64,000 nt of DNA from Harmonia axyridis (taxonomy: Eukaryota > Arthropoda > Insecta > Coleoptera > Coccinellidae), in assembly GCF_914767665.1 (NCBI RefSeq), contig NC_059508.1, positions 9,858,001-9,922,000 on the forward strand, written 5' to 3'. The position numbers and the translations under genes were made by a program. The notes under the pieces are model-generated. The model ran no database searches. It saw only the letters and a list, made by a program, of their open reading frames with translations, and was not told the DNA's origin. Below, in pieces: positions 32,861 to 45,181 of this stretch. The stretch's first letter is position 1. Every line of letters begins with the position of its first letter.

Positions 32861-33948
32861 CGCGATTACTTCTTCATCGGCACTAAATTTCATTCCAGCG
32901 AGCATTTTTTTGAGGTCTGAGAACAGGAAAAAGTCGCTGGGAACCAGATCTGGCGGATACAGTGGATGCAGAAACAATTTTAAGCCCAATTCATGCAATT
33001 TTGCCATTGTTTTAATTGATTTGTGACACGGCGCATCGTCTTGATGAAACAGCCCTTTTTTTCTTCAAATGGGGCCGTTTTTTAAAAATTTCATACTTTA
33101 AACTATCCAATAACGCGATATAATAATCGCTGTTGATGATCGGGCCCTTTTAGAGGTTATCAATAAATATTATACCTTGCGCATCCCAGAATACTGATGC
33201 CATAATCTTACCAGCTGACTGTTGTGTTTTCCTCGCTTTGGATTAGGTTCATCGTGCTTAGCTGACTCAGCTTGGACTCCGGAGTGAAATGATGTTTCAC
33301 CCATTGTCACATATCGACGCAAAAATGCAGATTTATTGCACTTAAACAGCTTCAAACACTGCTCAGAATCATTAACACGTTGTTACTTTTGATCGATTGT
33401 GAGCTCGAGCGGCACCCATTTTGCATACAACTTTCTCATGTACAAATATTCGTGAATGATATGATGTACACGTTCTGATGATATCTTCACAATTTCTGCT
33501 ATCTCGATCAATTTCACTTTACGGTCATTCAAAATTATTTTGTGAATTGTTTTGATTTTTTCGTCGGTGACAGCCTCTTTTGGGCGTCCACTGCGTTCGC
33601 CGTCTTCGGTGCACATTTCACCACGTTTAAACTTAGCATACCAATCAATGATGTATGATTTTCTGGTGCAGACCCCGGAAACTCTTCATCAAGGCAAGGT
33701 TTTGCTTCAACTGTATTTTTCCCTTCAAAAAGCAATATTTTATCACCACAAGAAATTCCTTTTTTGCCATCTCTTTTCAAATAACAAAAGTAGCTACACT
33801 CACAAGGCAATATCTCACAAACTAATGGTCGGACTGCTGTCAAATTTTGACACGTATCGTTTGAAGGTTGGTTCTAACTAAAAATCATATGAATTTAATA
33901 CTAGCACCGCCATCTGTGCATCAGACGGGGTCTTTTCAATTGGCCTAA
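32861..33948 (-). mobile_element. Irritans-type mariner, truncated (copy C)
   Basis: The 5' end is at the right, with TIR (complement of TTAGGCCAATTGAAAAGACC) next to TA at 33949. On the minus strand the transposase begins near 33770 and shows MCTEDGERSGRPKEAVTDEK (33559-33616), EIVKISSERVHHIIHEY-type helix, then frame breaks around 33300 (deletions near MGETSFH and in the ESNRQSA segment) and the DLVPSDFFLF segment with the third Asp (about 32940). Homology stops at 32861, so the last 50 or so codons and the 3' TIR are missing. Inactive. Confidence 0.9.
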
Positions 33949-33950
33949 TA

Positions 33951-34493
33951 ATATTAGTACCTGGATTAAGTAGGTCATTTTCTCTAAATCTGGAAGCAGG
34001 TATTTCAGCAATATCCTTTCAGGATATTGAGATATTCCTTTGAGATCATTCATCATTGATGATTTTAACACTGTGAAGTTGTCAAATCTGCAGCCATCAT
34101 CAGATTGAATTCTTTGAACTTTATCAGACTGCTGAAGGTTGGAGGAGGTATTTCTGCTGAAGGCACTACAAGTCTTCTTGAAGAATCTTGATCAGGGATT
34201 TCCATTTGGTTCTTTCCGAAGCATTGGTACCTACACCGAACTTGAGGCATTACTTTTTTCCAAGTGTCCATTGTCCCAAATGTTCAACACATGTTTTTAG
34301 TGAGCAATGTGGACCCCAAGTTTATCCATATCTGCAAAATAGTCAAGTTAGCTGTTTTCACAAAGTATTAAATAGCTTTTCTACCCTACTTCAAAGTGTA
34401 TTCGCCACATACATAACATAATCATTGGAATCATTTGCATGGCTACGTCTGCTTGTGGATATCATTGTTTGAGTTCAGTGTTTTGGTTCTTGT
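33951..34493. other. No recognisable gene
   Basis: Spacer between mariner copy C and DD41D copy 4. The frames at 34065-34271 (minus) and 34188-34421 (plus) overlap and have no family motif. Between 33990 and 34140 there are recurrent GATATT and TCATCA words. Confidence 0.4.
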
Positions 34494-34495
34494 TA

Positions 34496-35377
34496 AAGAG
34501 TGTTTTTTTTAGAGCTATAGAACTTTAAATTGCAATTAAACAACGATGAATTATTCGATTGACATGAATTTCATTTATCCGCAAGATAATTTTGTGGAAT
34601 TACATTTTAAATATGATTTGTGGCATATGACCACACTGGCTGGCTCGGATGTAGTCCAATCTGGACGTCCAATTTTCGATGACTTTTTCCAACATTTGTG
34701 GCCGTATATCGGCAATAACACGGCGAATGTTGTCTTTCAAATGGTCAAGCCCCACAGAAAGTAGTCTAGCGGTGTTAAATCACAAGATTTTGGAGGCCAA
34801 TTCACAGGCCCAAAACGTGAAATTAGTCGGTCACCAAACGTGTCTTTCAATAAATCGATTGTGGCACGAGCTGTGTGACATGTTGCGCCGTCTTGTTGGA
34901 ACCACAGCTCCTGGACATCATGGTTGCTCAATTCAGGAATGAAAACGTTAGTACTCATGGCTCTATACCGATCACCATTGACTGTAACGTTCTGGACATC
35001 ATCGTTTTTGAAGAAGTACGGATTCCACCAGCCCATAAAGCGCACCAAACAGTCAGTTTTTCTGGATGTAACGGTGCTTCGACATACACTTGAGGATTAG
35101 CTTTACTCCAAATGCGGCAGTTTTGTTTGTTGACGAAGCCATTCAACTAGAAGTGCGCTTCATCGCTAATGGACGTAGTGCGCGATACGTATTCCGCACA
35201 GAACCATTATTTTCGAAATAAAATTGCACTATTTGCAAGCGTTGTTCAGGCGTGAGTCTATGCATAATGAATTGCCAAACCAAACTGAGAATAAATCACT
35301 TGACAGCTGTTAAATCGGTCGCCATCTTGAACAGTAATGCAAACTTAAAGTTATATACCTTGAAAAAAAACATCCTA
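34496..35377 (-). mobile_element. DD41D mariner-like element, deletion lineage (copy 4)
   Basis: TIRs AAGAGTGTTTTTTTTAGAGC and the complement of TAGGATGTTTTTTTTCAAGG, with TA flanks. The minus-strand frame 34737-35048 gives NPYFFKNDDVQNVTVNGDRY, the second Asp in FQQDGATCH and the third in TPLDYFLWG. A deletion near 34748 removes the start of the C-terminal helix region (the KSLVYA part). The N-terminal junction (about 35165-35180) is the lineage's, with a further loss of about 10 bases. Both CACCAAAC repeats (34832, 35043) whose recombination produced copy 2's second deletion are intact. Confidence 0.9.
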
Positions 35378-35379
35378 TA

Positions 35380-36392
35380 CTAAATCGTGTGAAACAAGGG
35401 AGGATAGGACCATGTGCAATTTCAGGAATCAAATGAGTAATTTAGAGCATATTGTTGAGTAGAGCTATATCTGCGTTTTCCGTAAAACATTTTGATATTT
35501 AAGAAAATATTCGGCTGTACTGCTTTATATGGACTACCTCGTAATCCTGCAGGATATTTGAGGCCAAATCTCCTGTTTTGTTTCGATGGAATGATCTAAA
35601 CAGATTTGCTACCGAATCTCTATACATCTTTCAATTTCTGGTCAGCGGACAATGGTAAGAAATTATGTCCCTATATGCATGCGAGTTGCATCTCCCACTT
35701 TGTATTTGTCATCTCCGGCGAGTGTTGCATAATTCTTCTGAAATTACATATACTATATTGTCGAAGGGTTCCTACCTTATCGGGTACCGAAGACGCTACA
35801 ATGGGTACTATGAATGACGCTAGCTTCTACGACGTATTATGCTAATGGCACGCTAATTATAATATGATATAATCCTCCCAGGAGTTTGCACCGTTTTCAC
35901 AATTTCCACCCACATCAAGTACTGTATTACATGAGGCAATGTCTGAATTTGTTGAGGTCACATACTAGCATTTTCGGAATATCACCATTGGATATATGAA
36001 GTCATGTAGGGAATTCCACCGAAACTATTTGAAAACTTGAGGTTATATTCATGGTTAACGGTGGAATTATGCAAGAGAAATATTTGAAAATTTCAGTCAA
36101 TTCCTTCATATGTAATTGAATCTCTCAAGATATTGAAATGGAAAAATGTATCGGACTCTGGTAGATAAGAACCTATAAGACATGTACACTATTTTCTGAT
36201 AAAGCGTTCCAATGGTTCACAGAAAATCAATGAATTTCGTTCTCAAAATAGGAGGATCAATATCAAACAGAAATTGATTTTCTTACTAAACATGCGGTAA
36301 AATGCTTGCTATGTTTCCTTGAAGAATTCCTTGAAAATACTATCGTCGATGGATAACTAATGAACGTACTCCCAAACTTTTGTTAGTTGGAA
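35380..36392. other. No recognisable gene
   Basis: AT-rich spacer. A 79-codon frame at 35606-35845 has no motif. There is nothing I can support. Confidence 0.45.
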
Positions 36393-37318
36393 TATACACT
36401 GTGTCCGTAAAGTATAGAACAAATTCATTTTTAGCTAAACAGACCATTTTAAGAAATAATCCTGAAACACGTCGATTTTTTATTTTAATTTACCGTATTT
36501 TAAAATAATAATCTAATATACATGGTGAATTACTTTCGAGTAATGACGTCACCGTCATTTTTTTTAATGGAACACCCCCATTTTGTCTCAATTTTCCGAT
36601 TACTCTATCTGAGCGGATTCCAAAAATGTATCACATGCTGATTCCAATTGGTACAGAGTGGACAAAAATACAATAGTTTTGTGTGTGCTCATAAAGTAAC
36701 GCGTAACATTCTTTATTAGTTAAATTAACAATATTATCAAAAATACTTATTGTCTAGCGGTAATTGGTTTGAATGTAACAACCTGTAGTTTGTTACATTT
36801 TTAGATTCATAAAAATGTATAAAAATAATAAATAATTTCTTTCATATTCTATCTGCTACACCACAAGTACCAAACATGTTTGGAAATAGCCCATTTTTAT
36901 TAATCTAAAAATGTAACAAACTACAGGGTGTTACATTCAAACCATTTGCTGCTAGACAATAAGTATTTTTGATAATAATGTTAATTAAACTAATAAAGAA
37001 TGTTACGCGTTACTTTATGAGCACACACAAAACTATGGTATTTCTGTCCATTCTGTACCAATTGGAATCAACATGTGATACATTTTTGGAATCAGCTCAG
37101 CTAGAGTAAACGGAAAATTGAGACGAAATGGGGGTGTTCCATTTAAAAAAAAAGACGGTGACGTCATCACTCGTAAGTCATTCACCCTGTATATTAGATC
37201 ATTATATCAAAATACGGTAAATTAAAATAAAAAATCGACGTGTTTCAGGATCATTTCTTAAAATGGTCTGTTTAGCTAGAAATGAATTTGTTCCATACTT
37301 AACGGACACAGTGTATAT
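36393..37318. mobile_element. Fold-back element with ~420-bp inverted arms
   Basis: The left arm begins TACACTGTGTCCGTAAAGTA and the right arm ends with its complement (GGACACAGTGTA). The two arms match along almost their whole length (for example GTAACGCGTAACATTCTTTA against its complement at about 36997, and AATGGAACACCCCCATTTTG against its complement at about 37125). They surround an asymmetric centre of about 90 bases near 36810-36900. A TA flanks each end. It has no coding capacity. A second full copy lies at 49225 and a single arm at 11199. The frame 37202-37462 is a chance frame. Confidence 0.88.
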
Positions 37319-38288
37319 CTCCAATTCAATGAATCTATAATTAAGGTCATGATGATCTCCAAATATCTTCGAATTTTTAGAATTAGCATTGTAGACAAAC
37401 TGAATTACAGATGACGTGAGTGTAGATGACACTTCTGCCAACAAGAATATAGATAACCCCACTGTGTGGGTTTTTCAAATTGTAAATTCCTGAATAAATT
37501 ACAGCAAATTAACAAACCAAGCCTTGGAATTGATTTCAGAGAAATTGAACCAATTTTCCCTTTCTAAAACCGCAAAATAAGAAAAGAATCCAATCCATTA
37601 AGATAAAACGAAAGAAATATCGCCTTAAAACGGGTGGCAGTCAGAATCGGAGACAAATTCCATTTGATAACCTTCCCAGGCCAGCAGAATGGCACCTCCA
37701 GGTAGAATGCAAAATCATCCTTGACTTGCAAATTAACATTTCTTCAAAAGAATTGCAATGGGTTCCAAACAACGTCTCAAACGAATACGAAATACATTGC
37801 AATCAATAAACATAGCCTATCGTGATCTGAGTTTATGAGGACCTTCACATTTGTAACAGGATCATCTAGCCACAATTTCAAGAATGAAAAGATTGTAATA
37901 TAGCTATGGCACGAACGTCATAATGCAATCCCTACTCACCTTTCGACATCTAGATAGCCTGGAAATTCTTGATGGCTCATCTAGATAAGAAACGATTGGA
38001 TCCATTATTCGGACTGGGTTTGGCAATTAAAAAAAAAATTACTGACAAGGAATGAAACCGAAGAGAGGGCAGACAAAAATCTATGCGATTTTTTATGGTC
38101 AATTAATATGTCAACCAGCTAAAACCTTGGTTATCTATGCTATATCGCGAAATATATGACCCCCTTAAATACTTTACTTGCAAATTGGAAAATGAAATTA
38201 CTCATTCGAATATTTAATTTCAATTATTGAATTTTATTATTACTTGAAAATTTAGAGATATAGTAGGGTAGGTAGGAGAGTATTTTAA
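37319..38288. other. No recognisable gene
   Basis: AT-rich spacer with no frame of note. The patch 37620-37720 is slightly richer in G and C but has stops in all frames I checked. Confidence 0.4.
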
Positions 38289-39228
38289 AAGGCCAATTGA
38301 ACAGTCCCCGGTCTACCATAGTAAAACACATTTTTTTGGCAAAATTCGATTTTATTATTCAACATAGTTGCCTTCGAGGGCGATACAGCGATTATAGCGA
38401 TTTTCCAACTTTTCGATACCATTTTAGTAGTACAATTTGTCTTTTGCTTTAAAATAGGCCTCAGTTCCGGCGATTACTTCTTCATTGGCTCATTGCCTTG
38501 ATGAAACAGCATCTCGTTTTTCTTCAAATGGGGCCGTTTTTTAAAGATTTCATACTTTAAACGATCCAATAACGCTATATAATAATCACTGTTGATGGTC
38601 TGGCTCTTTTGGAGGTAATCAATTAATACTATACCTTACGCATCCCAGAATACTGATGTCATAACCTTGCCAGCTGACTTTTGTGTTTTTCCTCGCTTTG
38701 GATTCGGTTCATCGTGTGCAGTCCACTTAGCTGACTGTCGATTGGACTCCGGAGTGAAATGATGGAGCCATGTTTTATCCATTGTCACATATCGACGCAA
38801 AAATTCAGGTTTATTGCACTCAAACAGCTTCAAACACTGCTCAGAATCATTAACACGTTGTTGATTTTGAGCGATTGTGAGCTCGCGCGGCACCCATTTT
38901 GCACACAGCTTTCTCATGTACAAATATTCGTGAGTGATATGATCTATACGTTCAGATGATATCTTCACAATGTCTGCTATCACGATCAACTTCACTTTAC
39001 GGTCATTCGAAATTATTTTGTGCCATTTTTTGATTCTTTCATCGGTGACAGCCTCTTTTGGGCGTCCACTGTGTTCGCCGTCTTCGGTGCTCATTTCACC
39101 ACGTTTAAACTTAGCATACCAATGGTTGATTTTCCTGGTGCAGACCCCGGAAACTCTTCATCAAGCCAAGATTTTACTTCAACTGTATTTTTTCCCTTCA
39201 AAAAGGAATATTTTATCAACACACGAAA
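38289..39228 (-). mobile_element. Irritans-type mariner, doubly deleted (copy D)
   Basis: The 3' TIR is at the left (AAGGCCAATTGAACAGTCCC). An internal deletion at about 38489-38493 removes the second and third catalytic Asp. The minus-strand frame 38636-39094 (152 codons) keeps MSTEDGEHSGRPKEAVTDER, both helix-turn-helix motifs, WVPRELTIAQNQQRVNDSEQ, the first Asp in VTMDKTWLHHF (Glu replaced by Lys next to it) and VFWDA. Homology ends at about 39228, so the 5' untranslated region and the 5' TIR are gone. Confidence 0.9.
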
Positions 39229-39456
39229 TTTTGTACACAGCGATACATAAAGTTTCGTTACAAACCAAAAATCTCCATCATTACGAATGATTGGTCCTTT
39301 ATTTCAATTCATTCACCGATGAAAGTTATTGAAAAACAATTGAATCATGAAAATATCGAAACAGAGTATATTTAATCGATAAATGCGTTACCAACCTCCA
39401 GTACACTCTGTTTCGTTCATGGAAAGAAGCAGCTGCGAAAGTAGGTTAAATAGCAT

Positions 39457-39654
39457 ATGTCAATGATGGAAGAATTCTCGTTTGCGTTCTTCATTCTCCT
39501 CATTAATTTATATGAAGGAATGGCTCTTGAAAGCCCCCAATATCGCCAATTTGATATAAACCCTCAAGGCCGTCTAGAACAAGACTATCGAAAAAACATG
39601 TCTCAAAATTATTTTATTCGTCATGTAACTCTTTGTAACATGTCTGCAAAATAA
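39457..39654 (+). CDS. Open frame with a hydrophobic start, unrecognised (65 aa)
   Basis: The frame opens MSMMEEFSFAFFILLINLYE and continues GMALESPQYRQFDINPQGRL before a polar tail. The hydrophobic run could be a signal peptide, although two acidic residues ahead of it are unusual for one. A weak TATA-like TATATTTAA lies at about 39367 and the stop codon overlaps an AATAAA. Its start has a loose likeness to the candidate at 32274 (FFILLLN and FFILLIN). This may be a chance frame. Confidence 0.15.
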   Translation: MSMMEEFSFAFFILLINLYEGMALESPQYRQFDINPQGRLEQDYRKNMSQNYFIRHVTLCNMSAK

Positions 39655-39944
39655 ATGTCGTATCGAGACACCTTGCTGAAAGTGAAAGTAACTTGAGAAT
39701 ATTCCTGCCAAGATTGTGAGAAACTCCACGAACGAACTTCAATATATACGTCAGCTCAAAAAGAGGTGTTTCTTCATACCTTTAATATATCATAATGAGC
39801 AAATATCCAGTTCTGTAGTTAGTTTCTATCGATTGGAATATTAGGTTTTTTAAATATCTTCCAAAAGCACTTTAAAAACGCATTGAAATTGTTGAAATTC
39901 AAAACAACAATGAAAATTTTTGGAGTCACAGTTCGTAAAACTGA

Positions 39945-40607
39945 AGCAATTGAAAAGTCCCCGGTCTACAATAGTAAAACATATTTTTTTGGCAAAATTC
40001 GATTTCATTATTCAACATAGTTGCCTTCGAGGGCGATACAGCGATTATAGCGATCTTCCAACTTTTCCATACCATTTTTGTAGTACAATTTGTCTTTCGT
40101 TTTAAAATAGGCCTCAGTTTCGGCGATTACTTTTTCATTGGCGCTGAATTTCCCTCCAGCGAGCATTCTTTTGAGGTCTGAGAACAGAAAAAAGTCGCTG
40201 GGGGGCAGATCTGGCGAATACGGTGGGTGCAGAAGCAATTTGAAGCCTAATTCATACAATTTTGCCATTTGTTTTCTTTGATTTGTGACACAGCGCATTG
40301 TCTTGATGAAACAGCAACTTTTTTGTTCAAATGGGGCCGTTTTTTAACGATTTAATCCTTTTAACGATCCAATAACGCTATATAATAATCGTTGTTGATG
40401 GTCTGGCCCTTTCGGAGGTAATCAATGAATATTATACCTTGCGCATCCCAGAATTCTGATGCCATAACCTTGCCAGCTGACTGTTGTGTTTTTCCTAGCT
40501 TTGGATTCGGTTCATCGTGTGCAGTCCACTCAGCTGACTATCGATTGGACTCCGGAGTGAAATGATGGAACCTTGTTTCATCAATTGTGACTTTTCAATT
40601 GGCATAA
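39945..40607 (-). mobile_element. Irritans-type mariner, 5'-half deletion derivative (copy E)
   Basis: Both ends survive in worn form: GCAATTGAAAAGTCCCCGGT at the left and GACTTTTCAATTGGC at the right. On the minus strand only the C-terminal half of the transposase remains, from ETRFHHFTPESN through VFWD-type sequence (a Ser-to-Phe change), then SPDLPPSDFFLF (third Asp) and YNRCIALEGNYVE near the 3' end. The junction lies at about 40587, where the ATG-proximal half and most of the 5' TIR were removed. At about 660 bp it is the shortest mariner here. Confidence 0.88.
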
Positions 40608-40614
40608 TAGGTGG

Positions 40615-41140
40615 AAAATTTTGAGCTATATTGGATAAGTTTATGATGTGAAGAATCGTCGCTCAAAAACAACTGGGAATATTGCTGTTGCAGCAATAGT
40701 GTTGACACGAAAACTCAAGTTTGTCCATTCCTCGTTTGCATTTAGGCTACGATATGATTTTTTATGGCAGAAATTGGAAGATATTGATGTGGCGCTGTGT
40801 GCTACATAAGTAACGGAACATTCTCAATCGTGCAAGAAAAGTTTTCTGGCCATGTGACTTTTTCAAGAAGTGATAACAATTGGCCATCGACATCTTGTGA
40901 TTTTACGTCTTTAGACTTTTTTCTGGTACTACGTGGAAGATGACGTTTATGACAATGCTCCACAATCGATTCAAGACCTTGAAGAAGGAATTGGGTGAAG
41001 TTATCGAGGATGTACAGCCACAAATGTGCCAATTGGTCATGGAAAATTTGAGGAAGAAGATAGGGTGCTGTCACCGTAGATGTGGCAGCCATTTGGCTAA
41101 TATCGTTACTGGCATACCTTCCTCTTCAAAATGAAATAAA
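40615..41140 (+). pseudogene. Old mariner-like relic (C-terminal and middle parts)
   Basis: Translation on the plus strand gives RRSKTTGNIAVAAIV (about 40660), then SCDFTSLDFFL (third-Asp region, about 40895) and the C-terminal segment VYDNAPQSIQDLEEGIGEVI, EDVQPQMCQLVMENL (40940-41134). The order matches the DD41D family (KSLVYADKPQTLDHLEDNIR and MLEKVIENW), but identity is low and stops are frequent. The middle with the first two Asp is lost. It starts immediately after mariner copy E. Confidence 0.65.
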
Positions 41141-42194
41141 TATCCATTGATTCCTCTTGAAATATACTCTTTTTTTTAATATTGAAATGAAATATCTTAT
41201 TGGAAAAGCCTTCATGTGGAAGCGCATTATCTTATTGTAAGGCTATCAGCGTAGTATATTACAGAAAGATCAACAAAATGCATCCCATTCCAATATTCCT
41301 ATACCAATACCCTCAAAAATTTCCGAGAGCTTTCTTGTCGAATCATGGTTGGCGAATTTGACGAAACACCAAAATGATTAGGGAAAATTGTGTACTCATC
41401 ATGCCGTATTGAGAATCATTGAAGTCTCTCCAACCTTCTTGGTTTGTACCAAGAAAGCTGTCATCTGATATGATCTAAATTTATGTCAGACGAACCATGT
41501 GAGATACACAACGCAACATCGCATGAATGCGAATGTGTTGATGTAATATATTATTCATTCTTTTTTTCGAAATGATACGTCGAATTTCAGATTCCCGAAT
41601 CGACTGATTACAATACGGGCACAGATTCGAAAAAATAGCTGACACATGGAACACCCATGGATTCGACAAGACATCTGGGTATGCGAAAGAACGACCATAC
41701 ACAACATGGTTTTTTCGCTCTGTTATGTATTATTTAATTTGGAAGAGCTCACCCGCTCAGTCGTGACAAAAATACTTGATATTTTGCGGAACCACTGTCT
41801 CTGATGTCGGTTCAGTGACTTTTTGGCCAGTTAAGGAAGACATCAGGTCATTAATATGAATATTTTAATCTTTTTCCTGGATGCTTCTTGAAGGACGTCT
41901 AACCGTGAGAAAATTCCGTATGAATCCTTTCTAACGAGATACTACACTCACGACATCTATATCGATAACTAATGTTTCCTTGGTGGAAGCGACAATATCT
42001 AATTTCCTGCATTTTTCATTTCACAATTCAAAATGATGCATCAGCTTCAAAATAATGCATCTAGGGCAAGGATAATTATTGGAAATACCTGAATACGAGC
42101 GATATAACTTTCATTCATTTTATTATTACTACAGTAATCTGTCTGAGGTTAGAATTCACTGTTGTTTCAATTTCATTTCCATTGGAAAAATTAA
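41141..42194. other. No recognisable gene
   Basis: AT-rich spacer. The frame 41481-41702 (minus) has paired cysteines (FSNLCPYCNQSIRESEIRRI) but lacks a second pair in zinc-finger spacing, so no domain is called. Confidence 0.4.
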
Positions 42195-42786
42195 TCTGTA
42201 AGGACTCAAAATCTCTAGCATATTTCATTGTAGAAAATGTCAAAATTCCCAGTGAAACACTAAAAACTATTGGATAGAAATGCAAATGATACAAGTGTTT
42301 ACTTCAAATTGACGTCATCTTAAGTTTCTATACCTTTCTTGCTTATTTATTACCAAACCAATTCTTGTCAAATAAATATGGTTCCAGAAGCTGTTCTACA
42401 TTTTTCCACAAATTCTACTAACTTGTTTATCAAACAAGATTTAATTTGTAAAGTTTATCAGTATTTTTATAATTTTGTATCAGTTGATTCAAAAATTAAT
42501 GTGTTCAGACTCAAACTCTCTAGCATATTCTGTTGTCAAAATTCCCAGTAAAACCCTAAAAACGATTGGATAGAAATTCAAATGACACAGGTGTTTACTT
42601 CAAATTGACGTCATCATGAGTTTTTGTAGCTGTTTTCTTATCTATCACCAAACCTATTCTTGTCTAATAAATATGGTGTGAAAAGCTGTTATATTTTTTT
42701 CCACATATTCTCGTTTATAAAACAAGATTTTATCTTTGTATAATTTATCAGTGTTTTTATAATTTTGTATCAGTTGATTCAACGTT
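42195..42786. repeat. Two-copy tandem repeat, 296-bp period
   Basis: Landmarks recur 296 bases apart: TTGGATAGAAAT at 42270 and 42566, and GTTTACTTCAAATTGACGTC at about 42297 and 42593. Each copy also holds a CTCTAGCATATT and an AATTTTGTATCAGTTGATTC. Each unit carries TTGACGTCATC, close to a cAMP-response site. The second copy has several small deletions. The frame 42339-42551 spans the junction and is not a gene. Confidence 0.75.
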
Positions 42787-44087
42787 TTTTGTTCCCACGA
42801 CACAGTAAGTAACTAAAGATATTGGTTCGGTTCGAAATTTGTTTTAATAGTATATCGCCAAGTGTTTTATGTTCTTCATTTGAGACCATGAAAACTAAGT
42901 GAACAATAAAATCCCCATGGTGCGTTTGTCGATTTTAATTTGATGCTTTCGCAATACACATAAAAATAAATTTATGCCGTTGCACTGAAAGATGAATTAT
43001 GAATTTCTAATGATGCACATGTCGAATGAATAGAATGGAAAAATAGGTACTCTATTTTGGTCAAGTTAGAATGTCATATCGATTTACCAAGTGGGCAAAT
43101 TCATGACCTAGTTGATTTATGTGATTAGTAAACACATCTGACATAAGAAGAAATTCTACGTGCAATTTTATTCCTCACATAGGTTTCACTGCGACTTTAA
43201 GTTTCACCAGCTCTCTACACTTCGATGTATATCGTACTTTCAACTTGAATTTATTTATTTATGACTGTATATCGTCAAAGCGCATTTATTGGAACCATTA
43301 AATTTATATATTTATTCAGCTATTTCTCGACTTTAATGTCATTTTAAATGTTACTTCACTTGTTCGTTAATAAATCAAATAAGTCAAATTGACGCCTGTT
43401 TGCGACCCACGTGGTCATCGTACGGGTTGTCACATAAGGAATATCCGATGGTACTGACATAAAGCCCAAAAAGTATTCGATACCATAAAGAGTGTTGCTC
43501 ATAAATTAATTCTTTAAACATAGTAGTAACTTCAATGTTTGTTGTGAACTGAACTTTCGAACTTAATATATGCCTCAAAATCTTCAAATTTTTCCTTTAA
43601 GCTGTCATTCCCCTTTTCCCAAATAGCTGGTCCGCCTCTGTTCCAATTTGTTCAATCTCGTTGTTGATTCTTCTTCAATTATGAAGATCGGGCCATCAAT
43701 TCACATTATTACCCCTATCTACTGTCATATTACCATGTGATCCCCATTTCGGCCAAAATACCAACCCATAATGAGCTTGAAATCTCCAAGAAACCAACCA
43801 AATTATTGTCAACTATAAAATTTTATGCTTGAGAACTCCGACTACATATTGTAAAGTTGTTACATCTACCTGGAATCTGCATTACTTTTACTATCGTTTT
43901 ATCTGGAAAAATTTGGCTGGGGTTACATTTACACGGCTTTATATCATTTGAATCTTGAAATTAATTGGTTGTGGGTTGGTTTTTAATACCAGCAGAATTT
44001 CAAATTGGTTGGGTCCATCAGAAGAAGATCTTTTGTGGTCCGAAAATATAATAGGGAGCAACGTTAAATGGTATTTTATTATCACTT
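42787..44087. other. No recognisable gene
   Basis: AT-rich spacer. Its last 150 bases, before the reverse-transcriptase motif, may be more of the same degenerate LINE but cannot be read. Confidence 0.4.
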
Positions 44088-44150
44088 CTAGAGATTTTAC
44101 AAGGTGTACCCCAGGGCAACATTTTAGGACCGATATTATTTATCACTAAT
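44088..44150 (+). pseudogene. LINE reverse-transcriptase fragment
   Basis: The frame LEILQGVPQGNILGPILFIT contains GVPQG-x-ILGPILF, the conserved fingers motif of non-LTR retrotransposon reverse transcriptases (jockey and related groups). Flanking codons are too worn to extend it, and the catalytic YADD box is not visible. It is a short relic. Confidence 0.7.
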
Positions 44151-45179
44151 AAAAAAGTGAATTGTGCGTGATAAAAATGAATACAATTCATGAAAACTAT
44201 CGATTTTGCACAAACACGAAAGTGAAATATAAATACAGAAGTGGTTTATTCTCGAAAACAAACAAATTAGGCTCTGATTGCTTCGAGTAATTTCCATATA
44301 AAAGATATCACCGATAAGAGCTTGATCAATTTGGAAATCGTAGACTTCTTGATGAACCCTATGAATTCCATCAAGCTTCCCACTTTATCTGAAGAAAAGA
44401 ACAAGTTGAACTGGTGAAGAGTCAGAAGGTTGTTTTCAAGGACTGGTTGAATTAGTCCATTAGGAAAAAATCATTAATTGAAGTCGATACTCTGAGATAA
44501 ACAATATTAAATGACACCTACGCGTATTTCAACGTGAAGAATCGTTTACACACTCGAATAACACTGATGACTCAATATCAGTTGGGCAACTTTGAAGGAA
44601 GCTGTAATGTAAGTCAAAAGAATTTTTTTTTTACTCGGAGGATTCCAAAATATTGAATCATTCATTCGCTAATTGCACCCTTGATGACCACATCATTGTG
44701 TATCCTAGTTGCAACTGGCGAATTAATGAACAAGGGCTTGCAAGCTACTGATTTGACGTCGATGATTTTCAAATTTTTTTATGTTTTACTTAAATATATC
44801 GTGATTCTAATGAAGCAATTTTCTAGAGGGTTGTAATTGTTATTCTTTCTGTTCTAATATTTTGATTAGGTCGGAATTGTTGTCATTGAAATTTTAACTT
44901 TTTTTTTTCGAAAATTCGAGGACTTGTTACTGAATTTCTTGGTTCGGAGAGAAGCGCTCAAGAAGATCGATGCAGAGTTATGTCATTTGTATTTTTATGT
45001 AAACAGCTGCTTACTGTGTTGACACTGTACATGTATTTGGTATATCCCGAGTTCAAAGAACTCTGTGGGCAAACTGAACAATATTTAATCAGGAAATGAT
45101 TTAAACGATCCCATATTTCAGAATGATTCATCTGTGGATTGAGAGGAATACGATTCATCGTCAAATTATCGTTGACTTG
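44151..45179. other. No recognisable gene
   Basis: AT-rich spacer with short frames only. Nothing can be named. Confidence 0.4.
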
Positions 45180-45181
45180 TA

